From Brienomyrus brachyistius (taxonomy: Eukaryota; Chordata; Actinopteri; Osteoglossiformes; Mormyridae): a DNA stretch of 64,000 nt. The position numbers and the translations under genes are program-made. A model generated the notes under the pieces. It saw only the letters and a program-made list of their open reading frames with translations, did not search any database and was not told where the DNA came from. Shown here piece by piece: positions 25,101 through 36,592 of this stretch. The stretch covers positions 11,677,863 to 11,741,862 of the forward strand of contig NC_064542.1 in NCBI RefSeq assembly GCF_023856365.1. Direction: 5' to 3'. Numbering within the stretch: position 1 is the stretch's first letter; every line of letters begins with the position of its first letter.

Positions 25101-28100
25101 GTGAAGAATTCCAGTGCTACTTAGAAATCTATGTTTATGACATCAGTTCACGCATCTCCTGACTCAGGGGTGAACAATCTTACCCACAAAGGGCTGGTGT
25201 CTATACAGCATTTTGGGGGTAACCTTTAGGTCAGCTGTTCCAACCCAGCAGTGAGGACTCTTCAGCCAAACAGGTCACTAATTGGTATTATAGAGTATTA
25301 TGGAGTTATATATATATATTATATATTATTAGGGAGTTACTGCAAAAACCCACGAAAAGCCCTTTCTCAATAAAATTGCACACCCCTGTTCTATCCTGCT
25401 CAGGCTTGCTTGGGGGGGGGGGGGGGGGGGGGGTGGGGTTGCAGAAAGCTTGGATTTTGTCCCTGTGCAGCATAGGGTACAAGGCGAAGGGGGTACCCTG
25501 GACGGGGTGCCAGTCCGTCACAGTATGTTTATGATATTTGCAGTGGATAATTATTCGTTCGCAACCTAGTTACAGGTGATGTCACATGCAAGGCGTTGCT
25601 CGGCAATTATGGTTTACTCACGCATTACAGGCCCTGATTTGATCCTTGTGAATTTAATTTGGTCTTCTTGTGTGGCACAAAGTAGTCGTCACATAAGGGG
25701 ACATGCTGTCACATGGTAACAGAATTTGTCATCAACAGCACTGCTTGGGCTAGGGGGGAAGTATTTTCTAAGCTTAGGTGTGTGGGCTAGGTTACAGCCC
25801 AATGCGTCACTTTTGTAGCAGATTACATGCGTCCCCATGGCAGTTTCCATCTATTGTTGCGTATTTGCCTATCCGTTTCCTTCGCTTTACCTCGTGTTCC
25901 TTCCGTCCTGCCTGATGTCGAACAGCAGGCGGGTTGTGCTTACATTTCACATCTGCTCCAGCTACCGGCAGTTACGATATCCGTTGGTCGTCCCACAGGC
26001 GCGGGTGCTTGCAGCCCTGAACCTTATTCATTAGCATCGCAGCCTAAGCCATCGTAGGGCCTGATTTATTATTTATGTACCAGTAAAAAAGGTGCAGATT
26101 CAACAGAATAAAACTGAAAACACTAGGAAAAATAAACAGATGCTAATTTGAGCATTAGTCGGCGTCGGTCATTGAGGGACAGAGGAAATTTTATGCTGCG
26201 CCGGTGATCTGTAGGCAGATGGTTTTTTTTAGCGTTAGCATTAGCAAGGGATAATGGACGCTTGCTGGAGTAGCAGAGTTCGGTAGGCCTGTGGTCCTTT
26301 AGCTTTAGCATTAGCGATCGGGTTCGGTGTTAGAAGCGGCAGTTCTGTCGACCTCCCTCTCAGGAGCTACTGTGAAAAATTCAAAGTGGAAAACGGCAGT
26401 GACACCGCAAAGCCATTGAAGCTGAAACCCAGGTATCTTCAGCCAGTCGGTGTCAGGCCGGTGTCGCTAAGACATGGGTAGGGGAGAGCTCATTGTTGGA
26501 GGCCTCTCGCTGACCCCGGAGATCAGGGCCAGTTCAGGGCCTCATGTGGAAAAAAAATCAGACGAAGAGATTCTGGTGGGGGGGGGAGTCGGGATAAAAA
26601 CAGATACTGGTGCCCAAACACCGAGAAAGCAAAACAATTATAATAGACGTCTTTTCATAATTTATTAGGCCTTGTGATGAGCCCCTGAGCTCATGAATTA
26701 TTGATTGTTCTAAGAACTGTCCATTGACCGAGATAAGGTTCGTGTCAGGAGGCTGCTCGGAGACAAGGGGGTGGGGGGGTGGAGGGGGTCTCATGAATAA
26801 TGAATCTGCCAGAGGACGGATGGGGGTAGGGTTACGTATGGTGGTAGCTGGTCGGTCTCGGACAATATGCGATCGCCTTGCATCTGCCGTTCGCTAGTCT
26901 GCGCAGGACTGCGGGGCTCTGCATTCACAGTGAAAGTCTACCCTGCGGATAGGGATTCAATGTGGAAAAAAAGAATTGATGTTCTAGCCCTGTGTGATGC
27001 GCCATTTGTTCCCTGCGTATGTGTGTCTCTCGTGCCCAGCCTCCTTCACTTCTAGCCCTCCTCTGCTTCTCGTCGGTAGCGAAAACCTGTTGACGGGACA
27101 GTGGGATACGATCCCCTCACTGAACGAAAAGTTTCCGAAATGGGTCAGATCTCTATCTATAAAAAAACGTGGGCTTTCCTGAGCCTCCTTATGAAGCATC
27201 GCATACCTGCATTTAACATTAGAAAAAGGTTTTTAATTAGAAAACATGCTATTAATAAAATCATACGGCTTTGCAACAGTGAAACTTGGCAACATGTGAC
27301 ACAGATGAAACAAAACTATTTACAAAACGGTACCCATCAGAAGCGCTCTTTTGTTCATGTGGAGGGCAATTTCTCACAGGTTTTCTCACATGACTCTGTA
27401 GTTTGTGTACCTATTGTATCACAATTATGTACATTGTTATAGTGTCTTATATAATGGGGCAGTAATTAATTTTCCACACAAACACTTGAGTTATGCAAAT
27501 GTGGAGAAAGAAAACACACTGAAAATATTCAGGTTGGTTTCCTTGACCGACTGACGTGAAATGCAGTGCAGTGCAGTGAGCGTCAGGACAACAACAGAGC
27601 CACATGGAAGTGAATAACTCGTTTCTCTGTAAATGATCCTTTAGTCTGACTGCCCCCTTTTTCCTTCAGTCGCTCTGATAATAGTGTTAAAAATGGCTTG
27701 TCGGGAAGCGACAGACGTAGCACCTTTCAGGCTTGGGCTCTGGTGTGTGGCAGAGTGATCGGAGCCAAGGAGGATAGCACAGCATGTTCACGCTAGAACC
27801 TGCCGCAGGACCTCGGAGCGCAAGGAAAACAATGATTTACATCTGGTGTGTGTCCTTCCAAAAGCCAGCACAGGGACACGCAGAGGAGAATCACGAGGCT
27901 GCCACTCGCTCGGCTTCCCCAAGCGTATTCGGGTCCGCCTGGGATGCTTCTGGTTTTGGTGATGCCAGTTTTGGCCTTGCGTCAGCTGCCAGGCCTCACT
28001 CTCTCAGCCCAGTGTGGTACAGTGTTTATAATTATATCGTATTGTATTGTGTGGTGGAGGTTACACAGTGTCATACATTAATGTACAGTATTTCTATTTA

Positions 28101-31100
28101 TGTGTACTACCCTAGCAGGCCCAAAAGAAATGGTATTTCACTGTGTACTTCATACGCTGCAATCCGCTGCTGGGCAGGTTGAGCTAAATATGGACTCCCA
28201 TTATAACGAAATTGATTCTGCAGTATGACTGAAGATCTTAATGGCACTCGCCGTTCAGATGGTGAATCTTTGACTTCAGTCATTTATATCCCTGTACTCT
28301 TGGCGAAGTTCATTCATTTGTACCTCTTGTCCCCATCCAGTATGACCTCTGAAGTAATCCAGACGCTGCAAAGCTTAAAGACCATGCTCTATGAACCATC
28401 CATGCTTTCACTCTCTGCTTAATGGACTGCCCAAATTACCCACAATGCCTGAGCACACTGGCTGCACATAATCATGATTCAGCATCCTTGCTCTTGTTAC
28501 TCTGGCCCCGGCCAAAGTAAATTATGAGAATCATTTGTCTCTTTCCTTAATTATCACTGCTATGCAGAGAATGTTTAACCTGAAGGATTTATAAATGCAC
28601 AGCAGTGGTCTTCAAACGGAATTCGCAGTCCCATATAATTAGTGTCTGTTAGGAACTGAGATGCCAGTCTAGATTTTTATGAGTTAAATGAGGATCAGGT
28701 GGTACCAGATTGTTGCTTTTGTTGTTGTTTAGAGTACACTGGCTTTTCACACCAAACAAAGAGCGAGTGCTGGAAATGGGGGGGTGGGGGGGTGGACAGG
28801 TTTGTTTTGATTCAGTCCATCTGTTCATTGTTTGTTGTGAACCCTGCTCCACCTCTATGTTTTTACTGCGTTGCTGTTTGTAAGGTGATACCGACGGCTG
28901 CCGTACCACACACATTACATTTAATTGCCTGAGTGGGCTGTGCTCACGTTTGTTTTCTTTTCTTTCCAAAACAGCCTTTGTTTCTTGCTCCCTGCGTTCG
29001 TGGCTCTGTGTCCTTTACCGGGAATTAATCGGCTGCGTCCCGGGCCCGTCCGCTGGGCTGCGGGTCACTTCTAAAGCAGGTGGGCAATTCCAGAGACAAA
29101 GTCAAACAGCCCAGCTGCATCAAATGAATGAAATGTACTGGGAAAGTCCCTTTTCTCTTTGGATTTTTTGCGCACGGTCCCTCATTTAAGCCTGACTGCT
29201 GCGCTAAGGCGGGGTGTCACGTGACCTCAGAGGCTTTCTGCTGGTCAGGCTGCGGCGCCTTGAAAAAGCGCCTCGCTGGCGATTCCGTGACGCACCTGCC
29301 AACGTTACGATGGCTAAGCAGAACCCAACTCCCCACATTAGCCTGTGTGTATTGGATTTAGCAACAGAATTTACGGATTCCTGATCTTTATGGCGCCATA
29401 ATAAGGGTAATCACCACTGTCCGTGTGATTCGGCAGCGGATCGCGAAGGTGTAGACCATGCTAACTAATTTTCGTTTTACAAATGAAATTTCTCATAAGG
29501 TATGGAAACGTTCAAATAAAATAGCACTTTTATAAAATAAATGGCACTTTTATAAATTATATTTTATTATACAAACAACATTTTTCAACGCTATTTGTGC
29601 TAAAAGGATGTTCAAGTAATAATGTTATGCTGACATTTACAGAACCTTTGTTACAATGTAAAACATGGAAATAACCTTCCATTAACGATACAGTAAGAAC
29701 CTTCTCGTAACGCTGGCTAAAGTTCTTTAGAATGTTCCCTGTTAGCTGGGAGAGGGTGTGTTTCAGTCTGGCCTCTGTGTCATTTCCCCTTTTCTCATGC
29801 ATGTCCCACACAGATTATTCAAATGTGGACAAATGCGTATTTCACAGTCAGCACAATGTACATTAAAATGAGTAAGAAACACCACAATGGGGCATCACAA
29901 CGACATCATGGACTCCTACCCTCTGTGCCCCCAGGTAGATGTGTGTACAGAGCTAATGTCTGCATGCCACGATTGTAGAGGCTTTTAAATAGTTATGCAG
30001 CACCTGTGATGAAATTGAGATTTTTAGCTTAAGCTTAACGTTTATAATGCTTTTGTGCTCTGCTGTGTATAAAGACCAGAGCCGGATTCACATATAGGCA
30101 AACTTGGCAGCTGTTGGCAGAACAGGCCCCTGAATTACCGTCATTGCAGAGAAAGTGAAATAATCATCAGTTTTCCTGGGAACCTTCTAAGTAAAGCTTT
30201 GCCTAAAAAGGCAGATGCAGCTCTGAAGAAGAGCAGTGAAGGGATGTATATGTGCTGACGAAAGTATTTACAAAAGCTTATTGCTTAAGAACGTGTGTTC
30301 TGTGTACCAAGAAATCTGAGCATTTAAAAAAAAATGTTTTCACTTTGGGGGGCGGAATGGTGGTGCAGTGGTTAGCACTGTTGCCTCACACCTCTGGGAC
30401 CTGGGTTCGAGTCCCCGCCTGGGTCACATGTGTGCGGAGTTTGCATGTTCTCCCCATGTCGTCGTGGGGTTTCCTCCGGGTACTCCGGAGTCCAAAAACA
30501 TGCTGAGTCTGATTGGAGTCGCTAAATTGCATGTAGGGATGTGTGTGAGTGAATGGTGTGTGAGTGTGGTGATGGGCTGGCCCCCTCATCCTGGGTTGTT
30601 CCCTCCCTCATGCCCATTGCTTCCGGGATAGGCTCCGGACCCCCCGCGACCCGGTAGGATAAGCGGTTTGGAAAATGGATGGATGGTTTTCACTTTGCAT
30701 TGTGTTTGTAAATATGACCGTCAACCCTCAAATCTGAATCGAGGTTGAGACTTGAAGGTCTCGATGTCCTTCAGCCACTGGACAAAGTGTCACAGCATGT
30801 CTTACCCAGGGTTAGTGGTGCTAATTAATCAGGGTGCATCGGGGGGGGGGGAGTTAGTGGTAGGATCAGCACCAGAAACCCGACCCATCTGATAATCCTT
30901 GACCAGTTGCCAGTTTCTCAGTTTCGCAGTTTCTCAGCGTAAGTCTCCGATTGTCCTGTGGAAAAAAAAAGGTTTGGTAACACTTAAAAAATGACATCAG
31001 CATAATTTAGATAAAGCTTATCAGTGCGGTACGCTGAATCAACAATTAATCCATAATTCTGCTCAATTTGAAGTTTGAGTCGGCAAAATCACATGTCCCA

Positions 31101-34100
31101 GTGTGCTCTAAATATAGACACAGCTGTTAGCCTCTTGCCAAAAAAAAAAAAAAAACGCATCGCAGTGTGATGTTCCAGAACTTTCCAAAATGAAAACCTA
31201 GCTACTTTCATGGAGGAGTTTAACTGAAAGCATCATGGTGTGTTTTCTTAGATGAAGATCATCTGCAAGGATGTCACAGCGGAGACACTGTACGACGTCC
31301 TCCATGACACAAGCTACCGGAAGAAATGGGACACCAACATGATCGACACCTTCGACATTGGGCGGCTGACTGTCAACGCGGACGTTGGATATTACTCCTG
31401 TGAGTACTGCGGGCTGCCATTGCTGTAGTTAAGCAGCTGACCACTAGGGGAGCTGTTTGTTTTTTGCCACCTTCTTATCCATAGCCCCATAACCCTTCCC
31501 AAACCCCCCTGGGTATTTTTGGTGACATATCTATACTGTACCATACATACAGCCCAACAATATAATGTATCGCTCCACGTCAACATGCTCTGTCTTGCAA
31601 GCTTCCGTCTGAATCAGAAAAGCATTAGACGCCCACAGTCAGAAACATGATCATTCAAACAAGTGGGATTAGTCTGTGGGGACATATCATTGTCTGTCGC
31701 ATTGTCTGTTCCTTTTGTCAAAGGAAATCTAAGTCATCGGTTCTTCCTTGGTATGATAAATGGATTCCTTCTGTGTTTCATAGGTGTGGATTTGAGGGCC
31801 ATCTAATGACATCACAAAGGCTTCTGTGGGAAGGTTTTCTTTATTCTCCACCAGGAAGGCCTCAGTGCTTCTGTCCTTCCATCCTGTCTATAGCTGTGCA
31901 CAGTTTAGCCACTACTAAGACAGCATATCATAAATTATGGTCAACTGGTGTCACGGTTTCACCTCACACAAGATGTATTTGCGTAAACTTAAAAATGTGC
32001 ACTTGCGTAACACGATATTTCCTGTCAAGGTGAAAGCAAGCAACTCGGACTAAAGGAAGCAGTGTAATAGTTTGAGCGCGAATGATCAACTGTTGTCAGA
32101 AAAATAATAATCCATAATTTGCTTTTTAATAAAGCAACTGAACACAATTATAAAGGTCTATTCAACGATCATACATTCTCCTTTCACTGCTTGGTTGACA
32201 TTTGTTTGGGTACTAAAGTGGTCTATGTTAATTGTCTTGGTTTTTTTATGAAGACTCGTGGGGAAAGGACAGGGGAGTTGGGGGAAGGGGGTTTACGCTT
32301 GTCTCTGATTTACAGCGGACACTGTAATGGCAGGGCAGTCATTGAGACTTAAATTGCCCCTGGGGTAACTTTCACAAGGTGTGCTTTCGTCGGTAATGAT
32401 CTGAGACGTCGGGACGCGGAGAGCCGTGATATCAGGGTCGGTGACATCATTACGCTCACTGATCACCTCATTCCTGTCTTCATTATCGTTTTTTTTCTTT
32501 TTGCCTTTCATGCGATCCCTTCCCGGTCATTGCCGTGTCGAGCAAGAAACAGAAATAGCATCCAATTAATGGACAAATGCATATAGTGAACATACATCAC
32601 TTTACAGCTTTGTTATTGAGGTGTTAATAGGTCATCTATGAAAAACAACACAAAGGTATCCATATCAGCACAGCTTCACCTCAGTACTCAAGACCTAGAC
32701 TGAAACATATAGTTTGAAAAAATAACAACCACCTTGCATACTGAACAGGTATTCCTCATGTACCCCGTAGTCACCTTTCCGAACGAAGCAAAAAGTGAGT
32801 ATGATCTGTTCAGTAAAAAATGCTTCATGCATCTAGAGATATTGGCTATTTGATGGTCTAGTCAAAGGTAGCTTTATAAAGAATTGTAACTGGTGAAATG
32901 AGCTAAGTTTGATTGCTGGCTGTGTTATTTGAGACTGTATATTACTGAGGTTAATGAATCCTGATGTTATTGTGTCCAGGAGATGCAATCAAAGCTTTTC
33001 AAAGTTATTGAATTCTAAATGTTATTATACTGGAAATGCCAGTTGGAATTGTATAATCAATTCAGGTTCAGGAGTCAGTTCAATAGATATTTGTGACAAA
33101 TAAAACCTACCTTAATGTTTGTTTTGCAAAGTCTAACTTATCTTTGTACTTTATTGGCTAAAGAAGACATGCGTTGGAGCATCAGGACTTAGCTAGACAA
33201 TGAGCTCTCCGACGGACATTTGAGACAGGGTGCTGTTAGCCTGTCTCTGCTTTCTTCCAGGGAGGTGTCCCAGCCCGCTGAAGAATCGTGACTTTGTCAC
33301 CATGCGGTCCTGGCTGCCGCTGGGCACCGACTACCTGATCATCAACTACTCTGTCAAGCACCCGGTGGGTGGCTGAAGGGAGGGGTCAGCAAAGTGGCCA
33401 GATGGTTTTTGGAGGCAGTGGGGTGAAGCACAAAAGGAACAAAAAGGACAGCGCCCCCCGGTGGATGGCACTTACTGTGCTAATACTTTGCCTGTAATTT
33501 TAAAGCCGACCTTTGGTTAAATTGCAAGCTTCAACTTTATCCTCTGTCAGTGTTCTATTGGTGGGCATTAAGGAAACAAATTTTCACCGTTACTGTAATT
33601 TGTGATCAGGCACGACAGTATAATGCATTATTGCATGGGTGCATCTAGTGATATTGGGCCTTGTGGTAGCGTATCAAATTGGGCACCCAGTTCAGACTAA
33701 TCCAATTACGTTCCACATTTTTAGGGTCCATACCACTCAGTTGTTCTAACCTTTGTGGCACCCCTCTGTTGTGGTACCATCCTTTGTAGGTCACCATACA
33801 GTTTTTAAAGCAATCTCAAAATCCTGGTACAAGAGAGAGAGAGAGAGATTAGAATCTCAAACTTATTACTCGTCCTCTTCCAGCAATATCCACCAAAGAA
33901 AGACTACGTGAGAGCAGTGTCTCTCTTAACGGGTTACCTCATCCAGCCCAACGGGGAGAACTCCTGCAGCCTCTTCTACCTGACACAGGTGGACCCAAAA
34001 GGTGAGGAGCAATTTCGGCACCGTGAATAGCCTGCACACCGAGCGAAGGCTGCAGCTATTAATGATAAGACTGCTAGCAGAGCTATCAGTAGATACTTCA

Positions 34101-35942
34101 TAGTCAGTTTTGTACTTCTGCATTCAGACAAAGGTCACAAATTTTCTACTGTGCGCACAAATAAAAGAGGCAGGGACTGCATTTTTTTTAACTAAATGCA
34201 GACTGAACGTTTGTTCGGCATAACAAAGTAGCTCACAGTGCACCATATTAGGAAATGGCCCTCCACAAAATGCATGTTTAATTCATTTGCTTTTAACTGA
34301 AGCTGGTGGGGAGGGGGGGGGGGGGTGTTGTCTAACTGTGCGCCTGTAGGTAATTTCTCAACAGAGACCAGAAACAGTGTTCAGAGAAGCCTCAACTTAC
34401 TCCGACCCCATATGGCCATTATGTTAACATTAATACACCCAATTAATACAATATATTACCATGCATTTTTCCATAGCTATTGTGCAAAACCCATTTAATA
34501 TTATTATTATGATTATTGCAGGATCCTTACCGAAGTGGGTGGTGAATAAAGTATCTCAATTTGTGGCTCCAAAGGTAACTATAGACATGTCTTCCCATAT
34601 TTTAAGGCTGCATTGTTACACTCACCTTTCAGGGATGAACTGAAAATACCTAACAGACCGCGTGAGAGATTAGATGCACATAACGCCTTGCGCCGCATAA
34701 CGATGTTTCGGTCTATGACGGACCACGAATAAGACAGTGGTCTCACGAGAAGCTGAAATAAGCCTAGTGACATAGTCGTTATAATGTTGTAGCGCGACGT
34801 ATTACCCACGTGGTGACGCTGATGTAAACAAACCTACCGTTATGTACAGCACGTAATGTTACTGCTTTATGTATTTAATATACTGTACTTTTTAGCATTA
34901 TTTATGCAATACCATATAGCCCAGGTGTGTAGTAGGCTATACCATTTAGGCTTGTGTAAGTACACTCTATGATGTCCGTACAAGATTGAAATCACCTAAT
35001 GACGCATTTCTCAGAACGTATCCCAGCCGTTAATGGATGCATTACTGTACCCTGTATACTGTATTTGCTGCTGTAGTTCATTTATGCATCAAAGTTTGAT
35101 TCCCGGAAGCACGTTTATGCTGTAAACGCGAATCCCACGGAGATCCTAAACAAACCTCATCATGACGCATCTTTATGAATAAAACAGCAGAGCACTTTCA
35201 TTGTCATTTTCATCGGTTCTGAAAATTTAATGTTACTGAAAAACTAAACTTCCTGCTTCCAGAAAAAAACCAGATACTAAAGGCCTACCATCTGCCCAGA
35301 TATTCTGCCTCAGATTCTGGCTGAATTCTTGGCAGCTGAATGGCAACAGCAGAAAGTGACAAAATTCATGCACTGCAATCAATTCATCAGCACCTCGAAT
35401 GAAAGCATAATTTCTGTTGTGAAACATAATCATAATGTATTCTAGTCTATTAGTCATCACCTTTCCCTTGGTGTACTTCGTGACGCCATGCCTATAAAAT
35501 GCAGAACGTGCACAAAAAAAAACCCTTTCATTACTTGCTCACGTGTCTCCAGCGCTATGCATGCCTAATTTTACCAAATGTAATTTTGCTTCCCCCAAGT
35601 GGTGAATTCTTGTAATGACATACCGGTAAAATTAAGTATCCCTTACATGGTGTCAGGTTGTTGGGCCAGGTAAGGTCACTAGTGCTACTGCATTGCTCTC
35701 AGACCACTGCTTGTTACCAGGCTATGAAGAGGATCTACAAGGCCTGTCAGAAATACCCCGAGTGGAAACGGAAGCACAACCCCAACCTGAAGCCTTGGAT
35801 GTACCCGGAGCAGAACACCCTGCCCTGCATCAGCCTGGCCGACCTCACGCTGCAGCGGGCTGACTCGCTGGAGAACATCGACGAGAGCAGTTTGAGCGAG
35901 GAGAAGTGTCAACACAGCGATGACGAAGAGGTCCTGTCCTAA
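18955..35942 (+). CDS. stard10-like: START domain lipid-transfer protein, STARD10-like (PCTP-like), complete, 6 exons
   Basis: The joined exons 18955-19101, 31252-31399, 33261-33364, 33884-34001, 34522-34574 and 35721-35942 give one frame of 263 residues with a stop. STARD10 is a cytosolic and membrane-associated START protein that moves phosphatidylcholine and phosphatidylethanolamine between membranes. The START domain covers roughly residues 8-215. Segments such as TAETLYDVLHD, YRKKWDTNMI, RLTVNADVGYYSWRCP, NYSVKHPKYPPKKD-like, GSLPKWVVNK and RADSLENIDES match STARD10 as I remember it, residue for residue in length across exon joins. The N-terminus is about 20 residues shorter than human STARD10. 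The C-terminus (HSDDEEVLS) keeps an acidic serine site resembling the CK2 site of STARD10. The start ATG at 18955 has G at -3; there is no upstream in-frame ATG. Given its linkage to arap3 and tgfbi, it may be the STARD10 ohnologue rather than the direct orthologue of human STARD10. Confidence 0.93.
21575..21840 (+). mobile_element. tRNA-derived SINE-like element
   Basis: The head reads GTGGCGTGGTAGCACAGTG, resembling a tRNA A-box region. The body segment GGGTCAGCAGAGTGATGTCA recurs at 38715-38735, and the element ends in an AATAAATAAAATG tail. It is diverged, with no coding capacity. Confidence 0.55.
23101..23298. mobile_element. Foldback MITE-like element
   Basis: The left end (CTCTAGGGGCTCCAATCTTA, then CCCGCAAAGGGG) is inverted at the right end (GGCCCTTTGCGGATAAGATT, then GGTCACCTCTGCCCTAGAGG). 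The centre holds ACTAATTAGATTACTAATT. A related half copy lies at 25161-25285. Confidence 0.7.
23299..23395 (+). repeat. Dispersed fish repeat with (ACATTT)n head
   Basis: Four ACATTT units are followed by GGATTTGGCAGACGCCCTTA and CCAGAGCGACTTACATAAG. I recall this motif as very frequent in teleost intergenic DNA. It has no coding capacity, and its class is not settled. Confidence 0.5.
23512..23945 (+). repeat. 40-bp minisatellite, about 10.5 copies
   Basis: The unit is about GAGTACTGCCTGCGAGTATG followed by TCTATGCACTTTACTATGCA, with variants at a few sites (CGAG/GGAA, TCT/CTT, CTT/CGT). Because 40 is not a multiple of three, all three plus frames pass through it and appear open for over 100 codons. 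These frames are spurious. A poly-T run (23461-23484) precedes the array. Confidence 0.95.
25161..25285. mobile_element. Half copy of the 23101-23298 foldback family
   Basis: The segment from GGGGTGAACAATCTTACCCA through GTCAGCTGTTCCAACCCAGC to CACTAATT is the inverse of the right half of the element at 23101-23298. The other arm is missing. Confidence 0.6.
30347..30685 (+). mobile_element. tRNA-derived SINE, near full length
   Basis: The head carries A-box-like (GGTGCAGTGGTTAGCACTG) and B-box-like (GGGTTCGAGTCCCCGCC) promoter sequences of a tRNA-derived SINE. The body includes CACATGTGTGCGGAGTTTGC and GTGATGGGCTGGCCCCCTCA, and the 3' end reads GATAAGCGGTTTGGAAAATG followed by GATGGATGG. It is not a functional tRNA gene, since it has no cloverleaf. 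It lies in the plus orientation within the STARD10-like intron 1. Confidence 0.8.
31252..31399 (+). CDS. stard10-like: STARD10-like exon 2
   Basis: Acceptor TTCTTAG ends at 31251 and donor GTGAGT starts at 31400. The exon encodes residues 50-98 plus the first base of Trp99, including the START core segments TAETLYDVLHD and LTVNADVGYYS. Confidence 0.93.
31400..33260 (+). other. STARD10-like intron 2
   Basis: The intron starts GTGAGT and ends TTCTTCCAG. It is AT-rich, with open frames of about 130 codons (31647-32033) lacking any recognisable domain. I see no exon or repeat of note. Confidence 0.6.
33261..33364 (+). CDS. stard10-like: STARD10-like exon 3
   Basis: Acceptor CTTCCAG ends at 33260 and donor GTGGGT starts at 33365. 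The exon encodes Trp99-Pro133, containing WRCPSPLKNRD and WLPLGTDYLIINYSVKHP, matching the START mid-domain. It leaves in phase 0. Confidence 0.93.
33448..33590 (-). repeat. Dispersed element with CTCF-like motif, copy A
   Basis: Read on the minus strand, this piece matches 37846-37980 over about 130 bases (shared: AAAGTATTAGCACAGTAAGT, GGATAAAGTTGAAGCTTGCA-like, TTTCCTTAATGCCCACCAA-like). It carries CCACCGGGGGGCGCT, one base from the CTCF core consensus. It lies in intron 3 of the STARD10-like gene. Confidence 0.7.
33884..34001 (+). CDS. stard10-like: STARD10-like exon 4
   Basis: Acceptor CTCTTCCAG ends at 33883 and donor GTGAGG starts at 34002. The exon encodes Gln134-Lys172 plus one base of Gly173, including PPKKDYVRAVSLLTGYLIQ and FYLTQVDPK. 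Confidence 0.92.
34522..34574 (+). CDS. stard10-like: STARD10-like exon 5
   Basis: The exon is 53 nt. The acceptor is ATTGCAG and the donor is GTAACT. It encodes Gly173-Lys190 (GSLPKWVVNKVSQFVAPK), which is highly conserved in STARD10. Confidence 0.92.
34683..35047. mobile_element. pogo/Tigger-like non-autonomous DNA transposon
   Basis: The ends are imperfectly inverted: TTGCGCCGCATAACGATG on the left, and TTAATGGATGCATTACTG on the right. The interior (CCCAGGTGTGTAGTAGGCTA, TGTGTAAGTACACTCTATGA, GCATTTCTCAGAACGTATCC) strongly resembles a Tc1/mariner-group (pogo/Tigger) repeat that I remember from mammalian genomes. It sits in intron 5 of the STARD10-like gene. There is no transposase frame. 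The family name is from memory and uncertain. Confidence 0.6.
35721..35942 (+). CDS. stard10-like: STARD10-like exon 6 (last, with stop)
   Basis: Acceptor GTTACCAG ends at 35720 and the TAA is at 35940-35942. The exon encodes residues 191-263: the C-terminal START helix (AMKRIYKACQKYPEWK) and a tail with RADSLENIDES and the acidic end HSDDEEVLS. Codon use is GC-rich relative to the introns. Confidence 0.93.
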   Translation, partial: AMKRIYKACQKYPEWKRKHNPNLKPWMYPEQNTLPCISLADLTLQRADSLENIDESSLSEEKCQHSDDEEVLS

Positions 35943-36013
35943 GGCATGACCGCTGGCTCCGCCCACCGGCCTGCTCGTGTACATACGTGTGTGTGTCCAT
36001 GCGTGCAGCTGTA

Positions 36014-36019
36014 AATAAA
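36014..36019 (+). terminator. Polyadenylation signal of the STARD10-like gene
   Basis: AATAAA lies 72 bases after the stop codon, followed by T/GT-rich sequence (GTTATTTGCT, CTCTGTTCCTGTCG). The resulting 3' UTR would be short, about 90-110 nt. A longer alternative UTR cannot be excluded. Confidence 0.6.
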
Positions 36020-36592
36020 GTTATTTGCTCCACATCCTCTGTTCCTGTCGCAACGTTGTGCTCTCCTTGCCTATCCGGGCCGTATAAGAACCTGTCAGTA
36101 GCTAAGGAACTCCTAGCGATATGTTGTAATAGCTTTAGCCTTTGCATGCTCGGAGAGAAGCAGATTTTGTCCTGACATCAGCCCAAATACACTAGGGTCA
36201 GCTGCGTGGCTTTGCATGCGATTAGTTACTGAGCTTTTTTTCCCGTTCCCTTTCAGTGGAGTGCAGTGTATAAAGTTAAACAAAAAAAAATGACTTCGAA
36301 GGTGTCACTTAAAGGTGCCTCCTTAACCTCCCACGTTCTGGCAAGAAGCCTGTCTCCCCTGTGCCTCCTTCGCTTTCTTTTGCCTTTCTTTCTCCTCCCC
36401 AAAGGTGGCAAAGAAGCTCCTCCCACGGATGGGCGTCCACATCTCGCGGCTTTTGTTTTTTCCCGTGCCGCCGGACAATGAGACGTATCAGTTTGCCGGA
36501 GATGAAGGCCCCCCCCTGCGGAAGGAACAGAAGCGGGGCCTTGTGCGAGGAGGGTGGGGAGGCCCCGTGAGGTGTCCATCAGCCGGGCGTGG

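Larger units (their letters stand above)
19102..31251 (+). other. STARD10-like intron 1, 12.15 kb, GC-AG
   Basis: The intron begins GCAAGC and ends TTTTCTTAG. It contains a (CATC)n run at about 19815-19845, SINEs at 21575-21840 and 30347-30685, foldback elements at 23101-23298 and 25161-25285, a 40-bp minisatellite, and several long G or C homopolymers (21120-21136, 22036-22051, 22896-22909, 23030-23048, 25412-25433). A GC-rich patch lies at 21050-21260. No other exon was recognised on either strand. Confidence 0.7.

Noticed and set aside
30347..30430. Functional tRNA gene suggested by A- and B-box-like sequences
   Set aside because: There is no acceptor-stem pairing and the sequence continues into a SINE body with a (TGGA)n tail.
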